Source: Diphasiastrum complanatum
Taxonomy: Eukaryota; Streptophyta; Lycopodiopsida; Lycopodiales; Lycopodiaceae
Length of the DNA stretch: 60,000 nucleotides
Assembly: GCA_029204225.1 (NCBI GenBank)
Contig: CM055102.1
Span: forward strand, 38,436,585 to 38,496,584
Reading direction: 5' to 3'
Below the pieces are notes generated by a model. The model worked only from the letters and a program-made list of their open reading frames with translations. It searched no databases and was not told where the DNA came from. This document shows positions 11,100 through 23,791 of this stretch, in pieces (the first letter of the stretch is position 1; the number at the start of each line of letters is the position of its first letter). The position numbers and the translations under genes were made by a program.

Positions 11100-11545
11100 A
11101 GAGCCATAAGAGAACTATGGAAAACTAGTAGGTGAACTTTGATTCCCTAAGGACGGTCTAGTTGATAGGCATTCCGATTGAGTTTCTTTACACTCTGGAA
11201 AGGCCCAGCATATCGAGGGGATAACTTAGGACATTTTCCAGTCTTTAGTACCTCAGAGTCTTTTGAGACTTTAAGATACACCCAATCTCCTTCTGCATAG
11301 ACCCTAGGTTGTCGCTTTCGATTAGCATAAAACTGGGCTCTATCCTGAGCCGTTTTTATGTTATCGCGAGCAACTAGCAACTTTTCTTGCATATCATGCA
11401 GAAAATCCACCGCCGATTTAACCTTAAGGCATTTGAGGCCAACAGAAATTGGTGCAAGAGGCTAGAAACCATACGTCAGAGTGAAGGGACTAAAACCCGT
11501 CACCAAATGTTTTTCCTAGCATACGCAAATTCAATCATTGGAAGT
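11100..11545 (-). pseudogene. Ty3/gypsy integrase C-terminal fragment
   Basis: An 87-codon frame (11147-11410) encodes the helix VDFLHDMQ, then DRAQFYANRK, a WVYLKV strand and SPRYAGPFQ, the integrase C-terminal segment of plant gypsy elements. Sequence upstream on this strand (to about 11545) still resembles the FTLTYGF...PLAPISVGL part of the core end, and a shifted frame downstream retains a GIKVH-like piece. No LTRs or other domains adjoin it, so it is an isolated scrap. It is related to, but divergent from, the integrase tails of elements A and E. Confidence 0.85.
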
Positions 11546-11689
11546 ACTCAAATTACATCACCTCTTACCCCTTTCTAAGAATGAAAGTTTTCTTGTGGCC
11601 CAAATCTCTGACCTTTTATGACGTAATCTGATTCTTAAAAGTTCTTTATGAATATGTATTATGGACTTTAAGAATTTTATATGCTAACT

Positions 11690-12120
11690 ATATACATGTC
11701 CCCTTGTAAAGTGTTAAAAAAGGTACACATCATCAATTGTGAAAGATGTATATTCCTAGATAGCTAAATTCCTAGATAGGACTGTACTAATCATATTAGC
11801 ACTCACACACACTAATCAAAAACAGATTGATCAAAATAGTAAATCGTACATTCATGAGAGAAGAGCTAAAACTCTCTACAGATGATTTGGAGGTGGGTGC
11901 TGGGCCTCCTTTTATAATATCTTCCTAGATCTATCTCAAGTAAAAGCTGCTAAAGAAAAAAAGCAAATTCCTAAAGTTAGTGTCTATATTAGGTAAAACC
12001 CCTGACTAATTACTAAGTCTAAAATCTGAGCCCAATTATAGCTCTTCAGCGGCCTCCTACATGCATAGAAGTTTGTCTAGTCTAAAAATTTTGTGAAATA
12101 ATATAGGCCCCTAAAATAGC
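11690..12120 (-). repeat. Possible LTR remnant with TATA box
   Basis: On the minus strand TATAAAA (11910-11916) is followed by a GC-richer leader and then by TA-rich sequence, the arrangement of an LTR U3/R. No matching second LTR is in the window, so the assignment is weak. Confidence 0.3.
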
Positions 12121-12379
12121 ATGCAGGCATGGCCTTGTAACTTAAAGGGTACAAAATAAACATTAATTTCAAACAGCCAGGTCACCAAACTCGGGTGAAA
12201 TGTGTGTGAATTGATGTACAACTAATAGACCACCGGTTTGTGATGAAATGTCTATAAATTGATGTACAATGGATAGGCCATTAGCTTGTGGTGATGTGAG
12301 ATGCTTGGATATTGGTGCTGGATCTCATTTGGAGTCTAACGGACCTACGTCCTGAAAAATGAACAAGTGGACCAATCAA

Positions 12380-12715
12380 TGAGGCATGTCCCCTATGACA
12401 TCTAGTAGACCACAAGTGACATCATGTCAGACCACTTTAGTAACTCTGAATGTCATGCATGTGTCTAGATACTGCCAAGTGCCATGAGTTGGCAGCACGT
12501 AGGCATGCCTCATGTTAGCTTAGAAGTGTGAAGTCTAGGGGGTGATGAGAGGATATATGTGTGGCCTAGTAGAGATATATTGTCATGATTATTCGTATGC
12601 ATAGTTAGCTAGGTGGAGACTAGCAACACTGTCCCTTCTGTTTCTTCCATGTACTTCTTATGAGATCAATGAAGTGAGAATTTTCAAACTTGTTGAGTTC
12701 TATTGCAGTTTGTTT
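12380..12715 (+). repeat. LTR remnant related to the LTR of element E
   Basis: Several blocks align in order with the 54760-55040 LTR: a TACTGCCAAGTG block (12468), a GGATATA-TGTG block near 12550, an ATTATTCGTATGCA block near 12590, GGTGGAGACT near 12611, and ATGAGATCAATGAAGTGAGA near 12660. Divergence and small gaps are heavy. It is probably a solo or truncated LTR of a related gypsy family. Confidence 0.6.
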
Positions 12716-12948
12716 TTAGCAAAATTGTGAATGATGGTCATGTCACTTTCATGCCGCCTAATCCTCCATTGTTTTACCGGCTGTCCATCAGGAGGCGTAA
12801 AATTATAAGTGGAATTCCTACAGTTTCCATCAGACCATGGTGAATCTAAGAGTGACTGAAACTCCTGCAATTTCCTGAGGAAAGGAATCCTTTGTAGGGC
12901 TTCATTTTTTTTTTGCAGGATGAATAGTAATAAGCCTAGGATTTCCAT
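12716..12948 (-). other. Doubtful coding exon
   Basis: An 82-codon frame reads DSPWSDGNCRNSTYNFTPPD in its middle, a composition more protein-like than the surroundings. A CAG lies before it and a GTAAAA after it (near 12785), which could be splice sites. I do not recognise the product and found no partner exons, so it may be chance. Confidence 0.2.
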
Positions 12949-13869
12949 TAGAGTCCAGGAATCATCACCTCATTCACTATTGCACGTGTTCTTAATTGCT
13001 ATGCTGTGGTTGTATTGATCACTCGATAAACCCAGAGTAGAATCGTTCCTACAAGAACCAATAAATGAATGCCTTTCTTGTTCGTGCAAGCTATAACTCT
13101 GGGTCAAAGAATAAGCACCTTATGTTGTGCAGAGAAGGAAAGAAGGAGGTGATGGCAAGACTAGGTTGTTGGCGAAGCACGGGAGATGGAACATTTAAGA
13201 GTGACGCCATAGCACAATCCTCCTCTTCTACTCCTAGTACAACGCAAATTCACATCACGAAAATGCCAACGACCTGTGAGAAAAAACCACAGCTTATTAG
13301 GGAAATTTACAAGGCTGAATTCAACCAGCGCAAATTCATAATCCACATCGCCTTTGCAACATTAAATGCTAAGAATAGGTCAAATAATCTCCATGTGTAA
13401 TTTCATTTGTTCTTTCGTATAAAAAACAGTGGGGAAGAAGTGTAACAGCGACTAATCCAACCAAATAAAAGGGAGTGGCTATTGCTTCTGAGTCTACAAA
13501 AGAAGCAGTGGCTAACGCTTCTCCAGCCACAAAAGGAGCTTATGAACGAAGACATTAGGGCTGTGTGATAAGAAAATGAATGCAGAGAGATTTCCTTGTG
13601 CAAAAAAACACAATTTTCTTCCCAAAGAGGTGTCAGGAGGATAAGCATGGTTGCAGGAGTCGATATTCGCTCTGGTGAGCATATGAGCAGATAAATGAAC
13701 AGCCATGAGAGCTTTGAGATCGAAAACGATTGAATTGAGGTGGGTTGTATTACTCTTCAGCTCCTCCCTCCACACACACACACACAATCCTAATTCCAGA
13801 AAGGTTATAGACCAAAACACTTTGATATTCAAACAAAAAGCATCAAGCATTTCCTCAATTATTACTTAC

Positions 13870-13943
13870 GATCTGACTTGCATTCTTTTCATCTGAATAT
13901 CCATATTCAGCTGAACCATATCCATATCCATATCCATCTCCAT
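13870..13943 (-). other. Possible first exon of an unknown minus-strand gene
   Basis: The frame opens with several in-frame ATG codons (Met-Glu-Met-Asp-Met-Asp repeats), runs 74 bases and meets a strong donor GTAAGT (13864-13869). Upstream on the minus strand are a (GA)n tract and a TATATA box near 14068-14074, so the order resembles promoter, leader and first exon. No downstream exon could be linked, and the Met/Asp repeat may simply reflect a short satellite. Confidence 0.25.
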
Positions 13944-13960
13944 GCTCCTTCAGCAGCTGC

Positions 13961-13968
<8 letters not shown>

Positions 13969-13997
<29 letters not shown>
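13969..13997. repeat. (CT)n microsatellite
   Basis: Uninterrupted CT dinucleotides, about 29 bp. Confidence 0.95.
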
Positions 13998-14001
<4 letters not shown>

Positions 14002-14598
14002 TTTTCTCGGCTTCACAAACTCTCTTTTCCAGTTATTAGCCCGCCCAATAGGATGTAGGCACGTGTGTATATAGGCCTGCCCAAATGACCATTTGGTAAA
14101 ATCCCAATGATGTGCCTTATTGGGACAAGAGGACACATAGGTTTGGCCCCGAGCCAATAGCATTTTAACATGTGGCTGCTGCATTTCTGGGGCAGGGGGC
14201 AGGGAACAAAATTGTGTGGCGCCCAATAAAAATTATGAAAATTTGTCCGCTTTTTTGGTCTACGCTCATGTGCGACGCCCAAGCACATGCCAAAAGCATT
14301 TAAATTCGTTAGAAAAGATAGATACTCTTAATACAATGAAAAACATGTATGTATGTATATATCTATCTATATATATAGAGATATTTTAGAGAGAAAGTGT
14401 CAGGGCTGCCGTAAAAAAATTAACCCTGTGCCGCCAAAAATGTCACGCGCGCATTGCCCATGAGACATTTTTGCAAAGAGAAAGGCTAAAAAACGTTTAA
14501 AAAAAACATAGCCTCTAAAATACAGCCTCCAAAATACATATGTGTTTGTTGGCCTCACGGCTTTCCTTCTTTCTCTGTTCTCTGTGATTTTCGTTGCG

Positions 14599-14802
14599 AT
14601 GGAGTTAGGGTTGACGAAACAAACAGAGGCTTCTCCCAGAAGTGCGCGTGGTGATCATAAGCCAGCCGAAGATGACAAGAAGCTGCATCGTTGGGGGTGT
14701 ATAAGGCTGACGCCGAGGATCATGTTCAATGGATCAGGTGGGCTGCTTCAGGGTTTTGTTGCCAGTGTGTTTAGCGCAAATCTGCAGCAGCAGAAATTTT
14801 AA
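14599..14802 (+). CDS. Hypothetical short ORF
   Basis: A 67-codon frame starts at ATGGAGTTAGG after a pyrimidine-rich leader. It is hydrophilic at its N-terminus and has an HRWGCIRLTPRI stretch in the middle. No family is recognised. Codon use is less AT-biased than the surroundings, and another open stretch (14872-15138) follows in a different frame, so it may be a relic of a longer gene with introns or frameshifts. It could also be non-coding. Confidence 0.25.
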   Translation: MELGLTKQTEASPRSARGDHKPAEDDKKLHRWGCIRLTPRIMFNGSGGLLQGFVASVFSANLQQQKF

Positions 14803-15476
14803 TTTTGAGGGGCTTTTTGGGAGGATCGATAGATAGAAAGATTGGCGGTCTCTATCTCATGAGATGAAGTTTTGCTAAGCGAGATGGGTAGATCGTTGGG
14901 GATATTGGCTGCTACAGCGAGTGGGAGCTGCTTCACAACATCCATAGATGCATCAGTGACAAGTATGAGCTGCATTGTAGTCTTTTTGGTGGCTCTGTGT
15001 GCAATACATACAAGGAAGAGAGATGACACCACAAGGTATGCCATCATGACTCTGACTTGGATGATTCATTGTCGTGATCCTCTTTCGGAAAAGAAAAATC
15101 CCAGAATGTCTCACCCACCAGTAGATATATGTGCTTGATGGGGGATAAGTTCGATGAAGTTGATGATGATGATGCAACTTCTGTGGATTTGATGGCTTAT
15201 GAGCAAGAATACAAGCTGCAAAGGTTGTAGGAGGAGGACACTGTTTGGCAGCGTACTATTTTAATGGGAAAAAAATGTGACTTCATTTTTGACAAAATTT
15301 CCAAAATTCACACGTGTGGGGAATGTCCACAAGTATGATGGATCTAATTAAGCTTTGTGAATAGCACGGTAACCTGATTCTAGATTGATTAACAAGATCT
15401 AGTTCAGAAGATATGGCTTAACCACAATCTAGCATGCTAAGCATCAGAATATGATAGCAATAATTCAATAATGAGC

Positions 15477-15548
15477 AAAAGTACAAGATATCAGTGTATT
15501 AGCATTAGCCTCAAAAGTACAAGATATCAGTGTATTAGCATTGGCCTC
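15477..15548. repeat. Two tandem copies of a 36-bp unit
   Basis: The unit starting AAAAGTACAAGATATCAG is present twice back to back (15477-15512 and 15513-15548), with one difference (TTAGCC versus TTGGCC). It lies just past the end of the copia RNase H remnant. Confidence 0.9.
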
Positions 15549-15633
15549 AACACGAGTTAGACAAGCAAAAATTGTGTGGATCCATCCATCATTTAATGAC
15601 ACCTAATGAAAACTAGAGTCTATGTGACATTTG

Positions 15634-17408
15634 TCACTTCTCATGCATGAAACTGTTGTGGGCAAGGGCTTGGGATGAAATGTTGTCACACATGATCATA
15701 GGTAGATCCTCTTCCATGATTATCTTTAGCTCCACTAGTAACCTCTTGATCCAGAGCACTTCCTTTGTTGTTGTAGTGAGTGCCTTGTGCTCAGCTTCAC
15801 ATGATGAGAGTGATACAGTATCTTGCTTTTTGGAAAGCCAAGATATCAAGTTTCCTCCAAGATATATGACATAAACACTTGTAAATTTTCGATCTGCTCT
15901 ATCACTTGCAAAATCTGAGTCAGAATAACCAACAATAGAACGATCTTCACTTTTATACAATAAACCATAATCAAAAGTTGAAGATATATATCTAAGGCCA
16001 TTTTCCAATGATAAAGAGTAGGATTTTGCATAGCCTGACTCAACTTATGAACACTAAAGCTTATGTCAGGTCTAGTTATTGTGAGCCAAATTAAGGAGCC
16101 TATAAGACTCCTAAAAAGTGTGATGTCCACGAAGGATCTTTCATCACCTTTGTTAGGGTCTTTTACATTTTGCTCCATAGGAGTTTCTATACTCTTACAA
16201 TCTAACATATTGAACTTTTTTAACATTGAAAGAGCATACTTGGACTGACATACAAAAGCTTTATCTTTAATAAAAACAATCTCTAATCCTAGAATGTAGT
16301 GAATTTTTCCAAGATCTTGCATCTTGAACTCTTTTCCAAGTGCAATCTTGGTTTCCTCAACTAACTTGATACAACTCCCTGTTAGAATGATATCATCAAC
16401 ATACATAAGAAGGATGACAATATGTTTATCAAAAAACTTGACATATAAGGAAGGATCATAGTTACTAAGATTAAATCCTAGTGACTCAAGAAAGGTGTTA
16501 AGTCGAGAATACCATGACCTTGGAGCTTGCTTTAGTCCATATAAACTTTTGAAGAGCAAGCAAACTTTGTCTTTGTTATGGATGAACCCAATAGGCTGAT
16601 CCATATAAATCTCTTCTTCTAGAAATCCATTTAGAAATGCATTAGAGACATCTAGTTGAAGAACTTGCCAATTGAAAAAACAAGCAACATAAATTATGAT
16701 TCTAATTGATACCATCTTTGCAATTGGAGCAAAAGTTTCCTCATAATCAAGTCTATAAACTTGAGCAAAACCTTTAGCACAAAGTCTACCCTTGTACTTG
16801 TTGATTGTGCCATCCTGATTACACTTGACTCGAAAAACCCACTTGCAACCAATGGTGTGCTTGTTGGATGGAAGATCCACAAGCTCCCATGTCTTGTTGG
16901 CCATCAAAGCATCATATTCCTCCTTCATGGCAAGGTACCATTCCTTCGAGTTGAGTGCATCATATACATCCTTTGGCTCCTCATGAGAAATAAAATAAGC
17001 ACAATTAGTGGAGTTGATTTCCACTTGCTTGCCTCTATCTTCATAGGTAAGCCTCCTAGGCTTGGATCTTTCTTTTTGAGATCTCCTTGGTGAAAAGATT
17101 CGAGGTGACTCCTCCTCAATATTCGGACCCATCTCTCCATGATAGCCTTCAAGGGTGATGATTGGAGTATCTTTGTGAGACTCTTTGAACTCGGCCTCCT
17201 CAATAATGTAATTTTGATCCTCATGGAATATAACATCCCTACTCTCAATTGTAGTTGAGGTAGAGGGAACATAGATTCTGTAAGCTTTCTTGTTGGATGC
17301 ATATCCATAGAATTAGGATCATCTCTTTTCCTTGTTTCCAAGGGCACATGAACAAAGCAAGCACAACCAAAAACTCTAAGGTGATCTACCTTAGGTTTCT
17401 TCTTAAAC
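15634..17408 (-). pseudogene. Ty1/copia integrase end, RT and RNase H (fragment D)
   Basis: On the minus strand an integrase C-terminal piece (DHLRVFGCACFVHVP near 17385) is followed after frameshifts by a 428-codon frame (17132-15846). That frame holds the copia RT: WELVDLPSNK, GCKWVFRVK, DYEETFAPIAK, QLDVSNAFLNG, SLYGLKQAPRSWY and the catalytic LMYVDD near 16390-16410. A -1 type frameshift near 16000 then leads into RNase H (GYSDSDFASD, SLSSCEAEHKAL, MCDN). Sequence ends at the AHNSFMHE stretch where further RNase H sequence is expected. RT is nearly complete and its catalytic aspartates are kept, but the frameshifts and missing 3' end make it a relic. Its 5' side is joined to a different copia family at 17408. 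Confidence 0.92.
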
Positions 17409-17410
17409 AA

Positions 17411-17873
17411 GTTGAATCCTTGTTTGATGAGGAATGTCTTGATCCTTTGAAACCAAGCTCTGGAAGACTGTTTCAAGCCGTACAATGCTTTGTGGAGTTT
17501 ACAGACATGATTTTTCATACCCCAGAATGTATCCTTCGGGCAGAATCATGTAGATATCTTCTTGTATCACTCCATTTAGATAGGCTGTTTGTACATCGAG
17601 TTGATGCACTTCGAGGTCAGTAGCTGCAGCATAAGAAAAGAGCATTTTGATCGACGTATGTTTGACGACTGGACTAAAAGTCTCACTGTAGTCTACATTC
17701 GAGATCTCGGTGAATCCTTGTGCTACCAGTCTTGCCTTCCTTTGGTCAATTGCTTCGTTGGCATTGTATTTGATCTTAAAGATCCATTTGCAATCAATGA
17801 TATTGCAGCCAATAGGAGCTTCGACTAATGACCATGTCTGGTTCTTGATCAGAGAAGAATACTCTCTGTCCAT
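17411..17873 (-). pseudogene. RT N-terminal part, copy A
   Basis: The 124-codon frame has WSLVEAPIG, IDCKWIFKIK, the DYSETFSPVVK motif and LDVQTAYLNG, and continues through KLHKALYGLKQSSRAW in a second frame. It ends at the junction with fragment D before the YMDD motif, so the catalytic centre is absent. Confidence 0.9.
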
Positions 17874-17938
17874 AGCTTCTCTTCAGAGATTAGAGTCTGG
17901 TTGTTTGAGTGCCTCTTTGACTGTTGTCGATTCCTGTA

Positions 17939-18480
17939 TCAAGAGACAGACAGACTCAAGAGTATACCTTGTGGGTTGTGTGCACATTCGGCTTGATCTT
18001 CTAGGAGGATTCGACTGAAGAATTGCTCCTGGGATTTGTTGCTGGGTAGCAGCAATATCTTCGTCTGATTTGTTGTCTCAAAGTGGGTCAACAATAGACA
18101 CGCCTGAGCTAGAAGCTCGGACTGTCGTGTCAATGGCAGGTGACGAGGGTTTTTCTTGATCAACATCCTTGCCTTTGAGGTCGACAAACTGATCCTCGAT
18201 GAAGACTGTATCTCGGCTATACAATATTTGTTGGGTATCATAATCATACAACTTATAAGTATTATCAGATGAAGTATATCCGATCAAGATGTCTTGAGAC
18301 CTTGGAAGTCCAATTTCTTCCTCGTGTCTTTTGGGATCTGCGCGTAGGCAATGCACCAAAATACTCTTAGGTTCTTCAAAGAAGGCTTAGAGCCGGTTCA
18401 CTCCTCGTGGGGTGTCTTGTCGGAGAGGGCCTTGGTCGAACATCTGTTCTGGACATAGGCTGCAGTGGAGACAACTTCAG
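17939..18480 (-). pseudogene. Integrase-RT linker, copy A
   Basis: Broken frames (18078-18359 and 17939-18247) encode the hydrophilic linker between integrase and RT, including an IGYTSSDNTYKLYD stretch that copy B also contains near 25700. Confidence 0.75.
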
Positions 18481-18481
18481 C

Positions 18482-19121
18482 CTAGAATCTCTTTGGCAAC
18501 GATGCATGCGATAGCATACATTTGGCAGATTCGACTAGAGTACGGTTCTTCCTCTCGGCTAAGCCATTAGATTGAGGACTGTAAGGAGTGATGAATTGCT
18601 GCTCAATGCCTTGGCTTTGGCAGTACTCCTTAAACTCGATAGAGATATATTCTCCACCGTTGTTTGACCTGAGGGCCTTGATCATCCTTCCAGTCTCTTT
18701 CTCTTCATGCTCCTTGAAGATTCTGAAGTAGTTGAAGGCTTCTGATTTCTTCTTTATAAAATACACCATGGTCCTTCTAAAAAATTCATCAATAAAGTTT
18801 TTAAAATACTTGGCATCTTTCAGCGAAGGATTTTTCATTGGGCCACAAATATCTGAATGTACAACATCTAGCAATCCTCTGATGGCTTGATTTAAAAGGT
18901 TTTCTAGTTTGTTTACCAACTAGATAGTCTTGACGGACATGTAACTCGACTCTTTCGCGAGGATAGTCGAGATCAAGAATAATAGATTGTCTAGACATTC
19001 GTTGTACAACAACATGATTTAAATGACCAAGTCTATAATGCCAAAGTAGACCTTTATTTGAATGAATTGAAGTACTGAGAGCCTGATTAGAGACAAAAAA
19101 ACAATGACTCAATTTGTACAA
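18482..19121 (-). pseudogene. Integrase, copy A
   Basis: The 19121-18801 frame carries the pre-integrase zinc region (LLWHYRLGHLNH). After a shift, the 18919-18482 frame carries the core: a DIxGP motif (SDICGPMKNPSL), FIDEFFRR, and ALRSNNGGEYIS, where copy B has LRSDNGGEY, so the second catalytic Asp is changed to Asn here. YSPQSNGLAERKNRTL contains the third catalytic residue. Frameshifts and the lost Asp predict no activity. Confidence 0.88.
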
Positions 19122-19389
19122 GTATCCATGCCTCTTTCCGAGTGCTAGGATCTTGCCTATCCTATCAACTACTTTACTATCACATTCGAATTCTACTCTG
19201 TGTCCTAGATCTGTGATTCTGCTTACAAAGAGTAGATTCGTAGATAAATTTGGTACGTAAAGGACTTTAGAGAGTAGCCTAGACTGATCCTTGGCAAAGT
19301 TTAATCTTATAGTGCCTTCACCTTAAATAGTCTGTGTGCTATTATCACCAAGGTGGACATATTTCTGGGTACCGTAAGGTGTATAGGAC

Positions 19390-20304
19390 TCGAAACAGCT
19401 AATGAGGCTAGTCATATGCTGAGTGGCTTGAAATCCAAGAACCAAGAATTGTCACCAAATGCTCCTTGATGGCTGGTCATGAAGGCATCATGATCCGCTT
19501 CTTGAATAGGCTGTGGAGCTTCTGCAGCTGCATTTGCCACTTGATTTGACTGTCCCTTGCTGTTGTTCTTTGCTTGAAGTATTTGACAGTCTTGTTTTTT
19601 GTGGTTGTTTTGTTTGCAGTATCTGCAGAACAGCTTCTTCTTTGTCTACGGATTCGACTGTTCCTTGTGCTGAGCTGGTTTCTGGTCTGGCTTTGATTGC
19701 TTCGAGCCTTTCTTCTTCTTCTGCTTTGTCGTGCTCTTGTTGGTGTACAAGGCGTGAGAATTAGCTGAGGAACTTGAGGCTTCATTCCTCTGCATGTCAA
19801 CCTGCAACAACATAGTAATGTCTCTCGAAAGAGTCAATTTTGGATGAGCCGTGATGATCATCACCCAGTTGTCGTAAGAGCTTGGCAAGCTTGTAAGCAA
19901 TTGCATCACTGCGTCTTGATCGTCAATGATAGATCCGACAGTGGCCAGTCTTAGCAGGTTCTTGAATTGATTAATGTGATTTTGTAGAGAATCACCATTC
20001 GTCATCTTGAGGGAGTAGAATTTCTTCCTGAGATGTAGCTTGGAAGCTATATCTCGCACTTGATATAATGTGCTCAAGATGTCCCAGACTTCTTTCGATG
20101 TCTGAGCCTCGGATACATGGCCGGTCTGGGTATCCGTGATGTTGAGGATGATCAGTGTGAAAGCCTTTCCATCCTTCAGCTTCCATCTGGCGATTGCTAC
20201 GTCGTCTGCATCGGGTTTCCCTTCTGCACCTGTAACAACGTCATACAATTATTTAGCCATTAGTACAGTTTTCATCTGTAATTGGCTCCATCAAGCTTGT
20301 CCAT
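19390..20304 (-). pseudogene. gag and protease start, copy A
   Basis: gag starts at the ATG on 20302-20304 (MDKLDGANYR, followed by a stop) and is open from 20248 to 19646 for 200 codons. It carries the copia gag core (SKEVWDILSTLYQ, HLRKKFYSLKM, INQFKNLL, LLTSLPSSYDNW). After another stop comes the nucleocapsid knuckle CRYCKQNNHKKQDC (C-x2-C-x4-H-x4-C, near 19590-19630). The protease start is seen as NSWFLD followed by a lesion replacing the expected SGA motif. Confidence 0.9.
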
Positions 20305-20785
20305 GATAGGACTGGCTTTCCCTTGGGAATCCATGTGGAGGAATTAGTCTAAGTGATAGGAGAAACTATCAGTGAACTTAAGTATGAAAAGAAATGCTCT
20401 CAAAAAAAATTGAATGATAAGTGATTGTCTGCGGCAAATTGATGGATTAGCTATTGTTAAAGACTATGAGGGTGATAGAAGTACTCTACGCTTAACAATA
20501 CTTTTGGTCTGAATCTTCTGGCACGTAGGTGATTTGTTAAAACAGCTGAAGATGTATAATTCGCAAGAGATGACTTTGTCTATCATTCAGGTACAATGCT
20601 ATACGAAACTGCACCAATACGGTGGGTAGCCTTACTCGTTACTACAGGAAGTCTTATCCATGCATGATATTACTGAAAATTGCTTCCTTTAATGGTAGTA
20701 ACTAATAAAGTTAGAAAAGTCTAATCTTATGTACGTTAAAATAGACATGAGCTTTAAGTTTTTATTTAATTAAGTTTGCTTGCAT
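20305..20785. other. No gene recognised; expected site of copy A 5' LTR
   Basis: The 5' LTR and primer site of copy A should lie here on the minus strand, but neither TGGTATCAGAGC nor the family LTR end is visible. Confidence 0.4.
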
Positions 20786-20789
20786 CTTG

Positions 20790-22352
<1,563 letters not shown>

Positions 22353-23780
22353 CGAACACGAACGAGAAACGAAGCACGAACGAGAAACGAACTCGAACAG
22401 AAAGTGTTCGTGCGCAGCGGAACGAGCTATACGACTCTCTTCGTAAGCATGACTACGCCTATCAGAATGAGTAGAATGTTAGTGATGGAAATCGCGGTCA
22501 TTCTTGATTACGCAGCCAAACCTTAGTAAATAAAGCACCAGAAGAATAATTTGTCACAAATAGCTAGACAAATTATGTGTCGTGAATGATTCGCGAAGAG
22601 CTAGACTGTGCTTGACTGATAATTAGCTGTGAAAAGTTTGCGAAAGCCAGGTATGGACGTTGTAGCCATTACCACATAAGTGCAAGACTGTCAAATGCAA
22701 ATGGATTTTCAAGCTCTGGACCAGATAGGAATGTCTCGAAATACAAGGCAAGACTGGTAGCGAAGGGATTTTCTCAGAAATATGGTATTGACTACTCTGA
22801 AACCTCAAACATTTATCCCTACGTTTGTTATTTGCATATGCAGCTGCTTATGACCTCAAGATCCACATTGTGGATGAGAAGACAGCCTTCTTGCATGGTG
22901 AGTTAGACGAGGATGTCTACATGGATCAACCCCCAGGATATGTCTCGAATTCACTTCCTGATTATGCATGCAGAATTCCAGGAAGTATCTATGATCTGAA
23001 ACAGTCAGCTCGACAATGGTACAAAAAGAAGGATCAAGCCTTGAAATCATTAGAAATCAAGCCACTGATGGCTGATTTCAATGTGTATGTCAGAGTTACA
23101 GATGGGCAGATCATTATTGTGGCTGTATATGTGGATGACACTCTGATACTCTGCAAATTAACAAGACATCAGAAGAATAATTTGTCGTGAACAACTAGAC
23201 AAATTATTTGTCGCGAATGATTCGCGAAGAGTTAGACAGAACTTGACTGATAATCAGTCGCGAGTGATTCACGAAAGACAAGACTAAATATTAGTCGTTA
23301 ACAGCTAGACTAATAATAACTCGCTAAGAATAAATTACCAGATTGAGCAACAAGAAAGTCAGACAGAATGAAGAGAAGTGTAGCAATATCGACATAAATC
23401 TAGACGCAAAAAAAGAGAGCTGTTATCAAGTATAGCAAAATATACATGTCAATACTTCGGTAGAGCACAAGACAATAGCGGGCAAAACTGCGTGCTCTAC
23501 AAAGCTAATTCAATCTGTAAAAGGAATGAACCTATTACTAACAATAGAGAATCAACGTGCAAGGCATTTACTTCGTCTATCTTTGATAAGCTTCTGATGC
23601 TATTATTTTACACACACTCGTTCATGATCAATTGAATACACAAGTGGTATTCAATATATACACAATGTTATAGGTGTGCAGTATATATGCAGACTCTATG
23701 CGACAACATGAGTAAAAATGTAGCACGAATGGAGGCAGATTAAAATAGGATTTAGGAGACTAGAGGAGATAAATCCAACA
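22353..23780 (-). repeat. 3' LTR of copia copy B, truncated and carrying an insert
   Basis: On the minus strand it starts TGTTGGATTTATC at 23780, next to a polypurine tract, and matches the intact LTR at 34536-35660 in several blocks down to 22353. It includes the terminal ACGAACACTTTC region near 22400 and the array of TTCGCGA-type hairpin repeats. The LTR end CCCAACA is missing, because sequence switches to the tandem duplication at 22352. A foreign copia RT fragment (about 22636-23165) lies inside it. Confidence 0.8.
22636..23165 (+). pseudogene. Ty1/copia RT fragment of another family inside an LTR
   Basis: A plus-strand frame (22825-23190) with VDEKTAFLHGELDEDVYM, IYDLKQSARQWYKKK and the catalytic VAVYVDDTLIL motif near 23125-23150. 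The upstream part (22640-22820) retains a WIFKL-type start in broken frames. Only the RT palm is present. LTR sequence of copy B lies on both sides, and about 100 bp of it is present on each side as a direct repeat. Confidence 0.88.
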
Positions 23781-23791
23781 CCTCCCCTTAA
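23781..23791 (-). other. Polypurine tract of copy B
   Basis: Minus strand TTAAGGGGAGG lies between the end of pol and the LTR start TGTTGG. Confidence 0.8.

Larger units (their letters stand above)
17409..20304 (-). mobile_element. Ty1/copia element, copy A, 3'-truncated
   Basis: A minus-strand copia body in the order gag, protease, integrase, start of RT. It belongs to the same family as copy B (23781-27420), with block-by-block similarity. It stops in the RT just after the YGLKQ-type motif, where fragment D begins. No LTR or primer site was found next to gag, and many frame breaks are present. Confidence 0.85.

Noticed and set aside
13855-14226. 123-codon minus frame with Arg-Glu and Gly-Tyr repeats
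   Set aside because: The repeats are the translated GA and GATATG tracts. Only the short spliced exon candidate was kept.
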